Positions 42,219 through 50,179 of a stretch of DNA of 64,000 nucleotides are shown piece after piece. Location: NCBI GenBank assembly GCA_913031125.1, contig CAJWFK010000007.1:1-64000 (forward strand), written 5' to 3'. Made by a program: the position numbers and the translations under genes. Each line of letters opens with the position of its first letter. Within the stretch, counting starts at the first letter, position 1. The DNA is from an uncultured Woeseia sp. GTDB taxonomy: Bacteria; Pseudomonadota; Gammaproteobacteria; Steroidobacterales; Woeseiaceae. A model generated the notes under the pieces. That model ran no database searches. It saw only the letters and a program-made list of their open reading frames with translations, and was not told where the DNA came from.

Positions 42219-43952
42219 ATGAGAACGTTAAACATTATTTTCTTGGTGGCTTTTGCCGGTGCGTGCAGCGTGCAGTCGCCGGAGCCAGAGATCAGTGCGG
42301 TGGAAGCACTGGCCGATGAGTATCTTGCGGCCTTATTCGAAAGAGAGCCGACCCTAGGGACCTTTTATTCTATAGAAGGGTCCCGCCATGACCGTTTGCC
42401 CGATAACTCGCTGGAGGCGCTTTCAGAGTGGCAGCAACGAGAAGATACCTGGTTGGCAACCTTAAAAGGGATTGAGGAGCCGAGTGATATTGGCAGCCGT
42501 GATTGGGTTTCATACGGTATTTTGCGTGAGTCACTTGAAAGTGCGGTTGCGTTGCGCGTTTGCCGTGACCCGCTCTGGCAGGCCAGTGACGCGACCGGTT
42601 GGCATCGTGACCTACCTTTTCTGTTTGATATCCAACCTGTCGATACCGAAACCCACCGTCAACAAACATTGGATCGGCTTAGCGCAGTAGATCATTTCAT
42701 CGACACTGAAATTGCTAACCTGAGAATCGGTTTGGATATGGGGTACAGTTCCCCGCGGGTTACCGTTGAGGCGGTTCCGGGCCAGGTTCGGTCCTTAATC
42801 GCTGAAGACAGTATATTTCTCAGTCCTGCCATCAGGAGCGGGGATGAGGTCTTTGCTGCAGCTGTCGGTGATATCTACCGGCAAGAGATTATTCCGGCGA
42901 TTAATCGTTTCGCAGATTTCATAGAAAACGTCTATCTCGGCCAGGCACGAGAGGAGCTTGCTGTCACTGCCAACCCGAATGGAGCTGAATGTTATCCGGC
43001 GAGGGTGCGCTCATTCGTCACAATACAGCCCTCGGCTGATGAAATTCATATGGTAGGCCTTGAGCAAATCGAAAATATAAGTGCCGAGATGCGCGTCACT
43101 ATCGATGAGCATTTCGGTGGTGAATCGATAGCTGATTTTATGCGGCGCATTAATGACGACCCGGAATTCACCTTTGACACAGAAGCTGACGTCTTGCAGT
43201 ACTCGATTGATGGATTGGATGCGGCCAAGAATGCGATGGCGAAAGCTTTCGGGACCTTACCGATTGCTGACGTGCTGGTTAAGCCCTACCCAGATTTTGC
43301 GGCCAGCGGTTCAGGCGAGTATCACTCCTCATCTGAAGATGGTACCCGGCCAGGTATTTTCTATATTGCCGTGATTGACCCGCAGGCACGTTCTCGATCG
43401 AACCAGCTTTCCACGCTCTACCATGAGACGTATCCCGGGCATCATTTACAGGGCGCAATAGCCCTTGAGCTTGGGGATAAAGTTCATCCGATCGCACGTT
43501 ACCTGTGGAATTCAGGTTACGGGGAGGGGTGGGCCCTATATTCTGAGCGATTGGCTGCAGAACTCGATCTTTACGCGACTCCCCTAGATTACATGGGTTT
43601 GTACTCAGATCAGGGTGCGCGCGCTGCAAGGCTGGTCATTGATAGTGGTATTCACACCAAAGACTGGACCCGGCAGCAGGCAGTGGACTATATGATGGAT
43701 AATACCGGTTGGGCACCGGTTGATATCCAAAATGAAATTAACCGTTACATTGCATGGCCGGGGCAGGCTACCTCCTACATGTTGGGGATGCTGGAGATTC
43801 GGCGTTTAAGGAATCTAGCAGAGTATGAGCTTGGTGAAACCTTTGAATTGCACGCCTTCCATGACCGGGTAGTGGGTTTTGGCAGCATGACTCTACCGAT
43901 GCTGGAAGTATCTATCCGGGCTTGGATCGAGGAAAACAGAACCACTAACTAA
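42219..43952 (+). CDS. DUF885 family lipoprotein, probable metallopeptidase
   Basis: 577 residues. MRTLNIIFLVAFAGAC is a lipoprotein signal with Cys16. The DUF885 domain fills the rest; its zinc-type motif HETYPGHHLQ is followed by GYGEGWALYSERLAAEL, which gives the further Glu ligand, and the C-terminal NEINRYIAWPGQATSYMLG is conserved in the family. Members are believed to be carboxypeptidase-like or related hydrolases at the cell surface. It follows the NmrA-like gene after 7 bp and is 7 bp from a DUF6122 gene, so all three likely share a transcript. Confidence 0.88.
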   Translation: MRTLNIIFLVAFAGACSVQSPEPEISAVEALADEYLAALFEREPTLGTFYSIEGSRHDRLPDNSLEALSEWQQREDTWLATLKGIEEPSDIGSRDWVSYGILRESLESAVALRVCRDPLWQASDATGWHRDLPFLFDIQPVDTETHRQQTLDRLSAVDHFIDTEIANLRIGLDMGYSSPRVTVEAVPGQVRSLIAEDSIFLSPAIRSGDEVFAAAVGDIYRQEIIPAINRFADFIENVYLGQAREELAVTANPNGAECYPARVRSFVTIQPSADEIHMVGLEQIENISAEMRVTIDEHFGGESIADFMRRINDDPEFTFDTEADVLQYSIDGLDAAKNAMAKAFGTLPIADVLVKPYPDFAASGSGEYHSSSEDGTRPGIFYIAVIDPQARSRSNQLSTLYHETYPGHHLQGAIALELGDKVHPIARYLWNSGYGEGWALYSERLAAELDLYATPLDYMGLYSDQGARAARLVIDSGIHTKDWTRQQAVDYMMDNTGWAPVDIQNEINRYIAWPGQATSYMLGMLEIRRLRNLAEYELGETFELHAFHDRVVGFGSMTLPMLEVSIRAWIEENRTTN

Positions 43953-43959
43953 TATTCCT

Positions 43960-44277
43960 ATGCTTCGCCCGATAATTCATATAATCCTGCACTTTGCGGC
44001 GCCAGCGGTAATTGCGCGAATTGCTTACCCAAATAACTTCGCCAGGGCGTGGCTGATTATGGCGGCAACCATGCTGGTTGACCTGGATCACTTGATTGCC
44101 GATCCCATATATGATGCAGGGCGCTGCAGTATAGGTTTTCATCCATTGCATCAGTACCCGATGATTGGAATATATGCTTTGCTATTGTTGGTGCCTAAGT
44201 TACGCTTGATAGGTATCGGCCTGTTACTGCACATGTTTCTGGATGTGACAGACTGTTTCTGGATGGGTTGGCCTTGA
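43960..44277 (+). CDS. DUF6122 family small membrane protein
   Basis: 105 residues. Three hydrophobic segments are visible. The conserved pattern LVDLDHLIADPIYD (Asp-x-Asp-His), GFHPLHQYP and LLLHMFLDVTDCFWM resembles a compact metal-binding membrane domain like that of the YdjM/DUF457 hydrolases. Function unknown. The gene lies 7 bp after the DUF885 gene. Confidence 0.8.
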   Translation: MLRPIIHIILHFAAPAVIARIAYPNNFARAWLIMAATMLVDLDHLIADPIYDAGRCSIGFHPLHQYPMIGIYALLLLVPKLRLIGIGLLLHMFLDVTDCFWMGWP

Positions 44278-44308
44278 GTCATAAGACATATGAAAGGATG
44301 AATTTGAA

Positions 44309-44797
44309 ATGATGGGAAGAAAAACTCTGGTACCTGATGACTTTGAAGTACCGGCCGTACTGGAAACAGATAAGTTCAGGTTACGTATGCTGACGGTTAA
44401 CGACCTCATCAAGGACTATGATGCGGTCATGACCAGCTCCGATCATCTGCAGGCCACCTACAGCCAGCAGGGCGGTTGGCCAGTCGGTTTAACGCTTGAA
44501 GAAGATCTGATTGACCTCGGTTGGCACCAGCGAGAATTTACACTACGTTATTCTTTTGCATATACCGTGATGTCGCTCGATGAATCGATGTGCCTGGGAT
44601 GTATGTACATCAATCCGAGTGAAAAACCGGATTATGATGCCCGAATTACGATGTGGATTCGCGCCTCGCATTTGGACCTGGATGATGAGCTATATCACTC
44701 GGTTGCAACGTGGATCGACTCCGTGTGGCCTTTTGAGCGACCGGGCTATCCAGGGCGTGCTATTTCCTTTGAAGAATGGAGCAACCTTCCCGAATAA
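44309..44797 (+). CDS. GNAT-like acetyltransferase family protein
   Basis: 162 residues. LETDKFRLRMLTVNDLIKDYDAVMTS at the front and the central strand MCLGCMYINPSEKPDYDARITMWIR have the layout of GNAT proteins, and the C-terminal WPFERPGYPGRAISFEEW is shared by an uncharacterised subgroup. The usual acetyl-CoA loop (R/Q-x-x-G-x-G/A) is not visible, so catalytic ability is uncertain. An AAGGATG-containing sequence precedes the start. The gene follows the DUF6122 gene on the same strand. Confidence 0.6.
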   Translation: MMGRKTLVPDDFEVPAVLETDKFRLRMLTVNDLIKDYDAVMTSSDHLQATYSQQGGWPVGLTLEEDLIDLGWHQREFTLRYSFAYTVMSLDESMCLGCMYINPSEKPDYDARITMWIRASHLDLDDELYHSVATWIDSVWPFERPGYPGRAISFEEWSNLPE

Positions 44798-44852
44798 AAT
44801 AAAAGGGTGCTCTGAGATACCCCTTTAGTTTCACGCGAGGAATAAACATACA

Positions 44853-45650
44853 GTGCAGGTATCGGATCAACAGGTTAAAATTTTTCACGCTGATGGTGCG
44901 GTATTGATCAAAGGACTTCTCTCTGAGTGGATCGAAGTAATTCGTGACGGTATTGAGAGGAACATTTTTTCCCCGGGGCCTTATGCAGCTGACTACTTAA
45001 AGCCGGGTGAGCCTGGACGATTCTTTGATGATTACTGTAACTGGAATCGAATTCCAGAGTTCCAGAGGGTTATATTTGAGTCCGAGATCGGCCGCATCGC
45101 TGCCGAATTGATGCGTTCCCGGTCTGCGCAAATGTTTCATGATCATGTGCTGGTGAAAGAACCGGGAACCGAGAAAGCGACTCCGTGGCACCAGGACTCG
45201 CCGTATTACTTTGTTGGTGGTAGCCAGACCGTGAGTTTCTGGTGTCCTATGGATCCTGTAAGGGACGCAACGTTGCGTTGCGTAGCAGGCTCGCATCTAT
45301 GGGAGAAACTCGTGCTGCCGACTCGGTGGCTATCAGAAGAAAATTTTTATCCGGATGCAGATGCGTATCTGCCTGTTCCTGATCCGGATAACGAGTCCGA
45401 TGGCTACCGTGTATTGGAATGGAAAATGGAGCCAGGGGATGCGGTAGCTTTCCATTTCAGGACATTGCATGGTGCGCGCGGTAATCATACGACTGTGCGT
45501 CGTCGCGCCTTTAGCCTTCGGTTTGTAGGGGACGATGCTCATTATGTTGAGCGCTCGGGCCGCACATCACCGCCGTTTCCTGGTCATGATATGTCTGAAG
45601 GGGAACCTTTAAGGGAAGACTGGTTTCCGATTATTTTCACGAGTGATTGA
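44853..45650 (+). CDS. PhyH family Fe(II)/2-oxoglutarate oxygenase
   Basis: 265 residues from a GTG at 44853. The iron ligands are H113/D115 in ATPWHQDSPYYF and the distal H206 in FRTLHGARGN, and the Arg for 2-oxoglutarate is in RRRAFSLRFVG. The WHQDSPYY form is common in proteobacterial PhyH enzymes clustered with acyl-CoA genes. Its stop overlaps the start region of an acyl-CoA synthetase gene, followed by a thiolase gene, so it may hydroxylate a lipid or acyl acid that is then degraded. Substrate not determinable. Confidence 0.88.
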   Translation: MQVSDQQVKIFHADGAVLIKGLLSEWIEVIRDGIERNIFSPGPYAADYLKPGEPGRFFDDYCNWNRIPEFQRVIFESEIGRIAAELMRSRSAQMFHDHVLVKEPGTEKATPWHQDSPYYFVGGSQTVSFWCPMDPVRDATLRCVAGSHLWEKLVLPTRWLSEENFYPDADAYLPVPDPDNESDGYRVLEWKMEPGDAVAFHFRTLHGARGNHTTVRRRAFSLRFVGDDAHYVERSGRTSPPFPGHDMSEGEPLREDWFPIIFTSD

Positions 45651-45652
45651 TT

Positions 45653-47230
45653 GTGGATCTTGCGTATAAAACCGCATTTGGTCGGTTAAGTGTGCTGCAT
45701 ATGTTGGATGCTGCTGCCCAGGCTTGTCCCGATCGCATAGCTCTTATTGACGATGATATGCGGGTCTCATATCGAGATTATGTGAGCTCCGTTAATGCTT
45801 TTTCCCAACGCTTGTCTTCGCAGGGTGTAGCAGGGCACCGGGTTATCCTTTTGTGTGAGAACTCTGTTGATTTTGCGATTGCCTTATACGGTATTTATGC
45901 GGCTGGCGGACAGGCAGTGCCAATAAGCCCCGCATTCACGGCGCATGAACTGGAAACAATCATTGCCGACTGCTCGCCGGTAGTGTGTATTGCCGACAGT
46001 GATACAGCAGTCGGAAAACTTAAAAGCGCACGCTCAAATGTGACTGGTGAGTTGTTGATCCAGAAGACCGGATCAGGGAGTGCTTCTTTGGTTGAGAACG
46101 CGGACACCAATGGGCCGGGAGGCCTGCGGGAAATCTATCTTCCTGAATCGGATCGGCTGGCTAACCTTTTGTACACCGGCGGCACTACCGGGCGTCCTAA
46201 AGGAGTCAACCAGACGCACGAAGAGTTATCGATTAACTTGGAGCAAAGACAGGCGCTCGTTCCGCTGGAGATGGAAAATGAACGAATCCTCTGTTTTATG
46301 CCAATGTACCATTCGTTTGCCATGTCTCTGTGTGTTCAGGGCGCAGTGCAAACACGTAATACATTGATTATAAAAAACAAATTTCATCCGATTTCAATTC
46401 TGGAGTCACTTGAAAAGGATCAGGTTACCTGTTTGCCTGCAGGTCCCACTGCACTGATCAGTTTATTGGGTTATGAAGGATTTGAGGAGCACGACCTGTC
46501 CCATCTTAAATTGGTTATTTCCGGGTCTGCAGCATTACCGCTTGAAACGCTGGAGGCATGGGAGCGGATGACCGACAGCATAATTTGTGAAGGTTACGGG
46601 CAAACAGAAGCGGGCCCGGTGCTGACATTTAATCCTCGGGATGGCGAGAGAAAGGCGGGCACGGTCGGTATTGTTGTACCGGAGACAGAGTTACGCATTG
46701 TCGATGTGGATACTGCCGAGCCTTTGGAGGAGACAGGCGTAGCAGGTGAGATTTGCGCTAAGGGACCCCAGATAATGCAAAATTATCATAACAGGCCTGA
46801 GGAAAATGCTGAGGCATTGCGTGATGGCTGGCTTTTTACGGGGGATGTCGGATTTTTTGATGCAGATGGTTATCTGACGATATGTGATCGGAAAAAGGAT
46901 ATGGTTATTGTCAGTGGCTACAACGTGTACCCACGTGAAATAAATGAAATTCTTTTACAGCACCCTCAAGTTGTGGAAGCTGCAACCATTGGTGTGCCAG
47001 ATGTGTATCGTGGTGAATTGATTCAGTCATTCGTAATAATTAATGATAATAAATATTGTAAAAACAATGATATAAAAGAGTTTTGTAAAAACTTTCTAAT
47101 TTTTTACAAAATCCCGGCTGAAATACATATTGTCACTTCATTGCCAAAAACAAGTGTCGGAAAAATTAACTTGGTAGAGCTAAGGCGAATCCTGGACGAA
47201 AAGGCAGTGGAAGCAGGGGCTGAGAACTGA
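45653..47230 (+). CDS. Acyl-CoA synthetase, AMP-binding family
   Basis: 525 residues. Motifs are LLYTGGTTGRPKGVNQTHEE (phosphate loop), GYGQTEAGPVLTFNP, LFTGDVGFFDADGYLTICDRKKDMVIVSGYNVYP, and the C-terminal catalytic Lys region PKTSVGKINLVELR. It activates a carboxylic acid to its CoA thioester. The start is the GTG at 45653, or the TTG at 45647 overlapping the preceding stop. A short AT-rich, Lys/Asn-rich patch (DNKYCKNNDIKEFCKNF) near residue 465 differs from the rest of the gene. Coupled to the PhyH gene and followed by a thiolase. Confidence 0.9.
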   Translation: MDLAYKTAFGRLSVLHMLDAAAQACPDRIALIDDDMRVSYRDYVSSVNAFSQRLSSQGVAGHRVILLCENSVDFAIALYGIYAAGGQAVPISPAFTAHELETIIADCSPVVCIADSDTAVGKLKSARSNVTGELLIQKTGSGSASLVENADTNGPGGLREIYLPESDRLANLLYTGGTTGRPKGVNQTHEELSINLEQRQALVPLEMENERILCFMPMYHSFAMSLCVQGAVQTRNTLIIKNKFHPISILESLEKDQVTCLPAGPTALISLLGYEGFEEHDLSHLKLVISGSAALPLETLEAWERMTDSIICEGYGQTEAGPVLTFNPRDGERKAGTVGIVVPETELRIVDVDTAEPLEETGVAGEICAKGPQIMQNYHNRPEENAEALRDGWLFTGDVGFFDADGYLTICDRKKDMVIVSGYNVYPREINEILLQHPQVVEAATIGVPDVYRGELIQSFVIINDNKYCKNNDIKEFCKNFLIFYKIPAEIHIVTSLPKTSVGKINLVELRRILDEKAVEAGAEN

Positions 47231-47299
47231 CAGTTTGATATTCAGATTACTTTATTCGTTTGTTTTCCAGATACCCAAAAAATCAGGTACGCTAATTAC

Positions 47300-48508
47300 A
47301 TGATTGAAAATGTATATCTCCCTTACAGAGCTTATTGGTGCACACCCTTTTCAAGATGGCAGGGGTCTCTAGCACATTTGCATAGTGTCCGGCTGGCTGC
47401 ACATGTGACTCAGCAGGCTCTGGGCGCACGTGAGATGGATCCTGAGAATTTTGATTATGGTGTATTGGGATTGACTATCCCGCAGCAGAATTCATTCTAT
47501 GGATTACCCTGGATGGCCGGATTGCTAGGTGCTGCTCAGATTAGCGGGCCAACGATTGGCCAGGCCTGCGCAACCAGTGCCAGGGTCATGGCTTGTGCAG
47601 CCGATGAGGTAGAGATGGGCCGCAGTAGCTGTGTATTAGCTGTTACAACTGACCGCACCTCTAACGGGCCCCATATCTATTATCCTGCTCCGGAGGCTCC
47701 CGGTGGGACAGGTGCACATGAGAATTGGGTGCTGGATAACTTTTCACATGATCCTCTCGCTAAATGCGACATGCTGCAGACTGCTGAAAATTGTGCAGAA
47801 CGTTGGCAGGTATCCCGTGAGGAACAAAATGCGCTTGTACTGAGACGTTATGAGCAGTACGAGGATGCCTTGGTCATCGGTGAAGATGGGTGTTTCCAGG
47901 ACAGGTATATGCTCAGGCCGTTGGATATTCCTGATGCGAGGTTTCAGAAAACGATAGGTTCTTTAGAAGGTGACGAGGGGATCTACCCAACGACCCAGGA
48001 AGGCCTTGATAAGCTCAAGCCGGTTAGGGAAAGCGGCACGGTCACTTATGGCACTCAAACACATCCGGCTGATGGTTGTGCAGGTATGGTGATTACAGAC
48101 TGCGATAAAGCGCAGGAGTTGTCTCAGGACGCCGGAATAAAAATACGACTAATGAGCATTGGCCAGTCCCGTGTGGAGCTGACATTCATGCCGTCAGCAC
48201 CTATAAAAGCGGCAGCGGACGCCTTATCCGCAGCCAATATCACTATTAGGGATGTTGTGGCAATAAAATCCCATAATCCTTTTGCAGTGAACGATATTAT
48301 TTTTGCCCGGGAAACAGGAGCAGACCTAGAGACAATGAATAACTTCGGTTGCTCGCTAATTTGGGGGCATCCGCAGGGGCCGACGGGTATGCGAGCGATT
48401 ATCGAACTTATCGAAGAATTAGTAATGAAAGGTGGCGGCTACGGTCTGTTTCATGGATGTGCTGCGGGGGACACCGCAATGGCAGTGGTCATAAAAGTCG
48501 GCGAGTAA
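47300..48508 (+). CDS. Thiolase family protein
   Basis: 402 residues. The acyl-accepting Cys is in SGPTIGQACATSARV, the His motif in KSHNPFAVNDI, the second His in WGHPQGPTGMRAI, and the final Cys/Gly loop in LFHGCAAGDTAMA. The layout is that of acetyl-CoA acyltransferases, although the NEAFA motif is changed to HNPFAVND. It likely cleaves a 3-ketoacyl-CoA made from the substrate of the upstream oxygenase and synthetase. 69 bp separate it from the synthetase gene. Confidence 0.88.
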   Translation: MIENVYLPYRAYWCTPFSRWQGSLAHLHSVRLAAHVTQQALGAREMDPENFDYGVLGLTIPQQNSFYGLPWMAGLLGAAQISGPTIGQACATSARVMACAADEVEMGRSSCVLAVTTDRTSNGPHIYYPAPEAPGGTGAHENWVLDNFSHDPLAKCDMLQTAENCAERWQVSREEQNALVLRRYEQYEDALVIGEDGCFQDRYMLRPLDIPDARFQKTIGSLEGDEGIYPTTQEGLDKLKPVRESGTVTYGTQTHPADGCAGMVITDCDKAQELSQDAGIKIRLMSIGQSRVELTFMPSAPIKAAADALSAANITIRDVVAIKSHNPFAVNDIIFARETGADLETMNNFGCSLIWGHPQGPTGMRAIIELIEELVMKGGGYGLFHGCAAGDTAMAVVIKVGE

Positions 48509-48518
48509 TTCGCAGCAA

Positions 48519-48848
48519 CTACTTTCCGTAGATATCCTCAATTCTGCATATTCTGATTTGCCAGTCTTCCAGCCACGTTGATCTAGCCTTGGTTTTTGCG
48601 ACGATGTGATCGCCGTTACGGCGCCAGGTTTTGATTGCTTCGAGATTCTCATAATAGGCAATCGATATTTTAAAATTGCCGACTGATGCGGTTTCAAGGC
48701 CCAGGTACCCCGGTACATTCTGTGCCTCATCGTAGAGTTTGGCTAAAACAGCTTCATGTCCTTCTTCATCAATACCGCTGCTGATGGAAGGGAAAATTAC
48801 CGCGTAGCTCCCCACTGGCAAATCTTTAATAATGGTCGACATAGACAA
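48519..48848 (-). CDS. Antibiotic biosynthesis monooxygenase (ABM) domain protein
   Basis: 109 residues, a dimeric ferredoxin-like ABM domain. SYAVIFPSISSGIDEEGHEAVLAKLYDEA, then GYLGLETASVG and IAYYENLEAIKTWRRNGDH are typical. Members include quinol monooxygenases, haem-degrading enzymes and isomerases, and the role here is unknown. It ends 10 bp from the convergent thiolase gene, so terminators must lie within the coding ends. The ATG may be at 48848 or two codons later. Confidence 0.8.
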   Translation of the reverse strand: MSMSTIIKDLPVGSYAVIFPSISSGIDEEGHEAVLAKLYDEAQNVPGYLGLETASVGNFKISIAYYENLEAIKTWRRNGDHIVAKTKARSTWLEDWQIRICRIEDIYGK

Positions 48849-48870
48849 AAATTATAGCAGCACGGGTAGT

Positions 48871-50142
48871 TTATCCGGACTCTTCGGACGATTTTGGTGG
48901 CAGGACTGCAAAGGGTTTTATGTCTTTGGCTGATTTGACTAGATCAGGATTCATCAATGTAGCACCCTGGCTAAAAACTTCTTGCGCATTATCGCCTTCA
49001 AGCCACCGAGCCCATACAACTTTCAACGATTGCGTTTTATGCGTATTCACAAAGCCGTGAACATCATAGGGCTGGTGCCGGATTAATGAGCCTTTCTTGA
49101 CCTTCCTGCTTTTGTCATTTACGTACCAGTTAGCTTCACCCTCTACAACAAAATAAAATTCGTTGGACGGACGGCGCTGTGCTGGATAGGTTGCCCCAGG
49201 GAGCAGGTCGAGCGTCCCAAAATACAAACTTTCCGCTTCAAGGTTACCGACGGCATATCTTTTGGGGGTTACCAGTTCCCGGTACCAGTACATTGAGGTC
49301 TCATCAGCTAAATTATTTTTTGCCTTGCCCCGGTACCACTCCGGGTAATGCTCATCGGACTGTTTTCTAGCGTCTTTTTCGTTGAAGAATGCAGTAGTTC
49401 CTTCCGGCCGGCCGTAGATAGGATATGGGCCCGGGTAATTTTGGGGACATTTCTGGTCTCGGGGACAGGGCCTCGGAAGAGGCACAGCGTAGGGCTTTAT
49501 TGTATTAATGTTTTCAGTTAGCTCGGGATTGGTAAAACGGGCACCATGCTCAAACATATCTAGTGTGTCTTCACCCTCGAGCCACCAGAGCCACACGAGC
49601 TGTAGGGTATCTTCTATATTCGTATTTACCCAGCCATGCGCATCAAAAGAACGATGTCGAATCACTGAGCCTGCGGTGACGTGTTGTTTTTCGTCATTCA
49701 CGTACCAATCGGCCTCACCATTTAAAACGAAATACAATTCATTGGCAGGGTGATTATGTGCTGGGTATGTTACGCCGGGCCTTAGCTCTAAAAGTCCGAA
49801 ATAAAGATTTTCCGCTTCTGGATTTTTAGCCACATTTTGTTTTGGTGTGATTAACGAGTTGTGCCAATACAGGGCATGTTTGTCGGCCAAACCATTTGCT
49901 CCATACCCTCTAAACCATTCCGGATAGCTAGCGGTGGCTTTTTTTGGAGCATCGCCTGCTTCAAAAAAAATAGTGTTGTCTTCAGTATTAGTACTCAAGG
50001 GATATTCGTCTGTGGATTGTTGCGCCACTCTCTCATCGGTGCGGTTATTTTGTGATTTTTCTGCCAGGGCACTACTTCCTATCAACACGAGCAATATGAA
50101 AATAAAACTACCGAGGGCCCTACATGTTTTACCCAATTCCAT
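48871..50142 (-). CDS. Secreted tandem cupin protein, DMSP-lyase-like
   Basis: 423 residues with an N-terminal signal peptide (FIFILLVLIGSSALAE). Two similar modules of about 165 residues follow. Module 1 has YPAHNHPANELYFVLNGEADW with ligands H129, H131, E135 and H169; this pattern (YP-x-H-x-H-x-A-x-E-x-Y, G-x-A-x-W, later His) is that of cupin DMSP lyases DddL/Q/W/K. Module 2 keeps E328 and H362 but has Q322-R323-R324 where the His-x-His should be, so its metal site is lost. The ATG at 50142 is preferred over 50160. DMSP cleavage in the periplasm is a hypothesis only. Confidence 0.75.
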   Translation of the reverse strand: MELGKTCRALGSFIFILLVLIGSSALAEKSQNNRTDERVAQQSTDEYPLSTNTEDNTIFFEAGDAPKKATASYPEWFRGYGANGLADKHALYWHNSLITPKQNVAKNPEAENLYFGLLELRPGVTYPAHNHPANELYFVLNGEADWYVNDEKQHVTAGSVIRHRSFDAHGWVNTNIEDTLQLVWLWWLEGEDTLDMFEHGARFTNPELTENINTIKPYAVPLPRPCPRDQKCPQNYPGPYPIYGRPEGTTAFFNEKDARKQSDEHYPEWYRGKAKNNLADETSMYWYRELVTPKRYAVGNLEAESLYFGTLDLLPGATYPAQRRPSNEFYFVVEGEANWYVNDKSRKVKKGSLIRHQPYDVHGFVNTHKTQSLKVVWARWLEGDNAQEVFSQGATLMNPDLVKSAKDIKPFAVLPPKSSEESG

Positions 50143-50179
50143 GGCTCTATGTTGTTGCACCAGGTTTGCTGTTCACGGA

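Noticed and set aside
44802-44826. Possible terminator hairpin before the PhyH gene (AAAGGGT with ACCCCTTT)
   Set aside because: Bulged stem and no proper T-run before the next gene.
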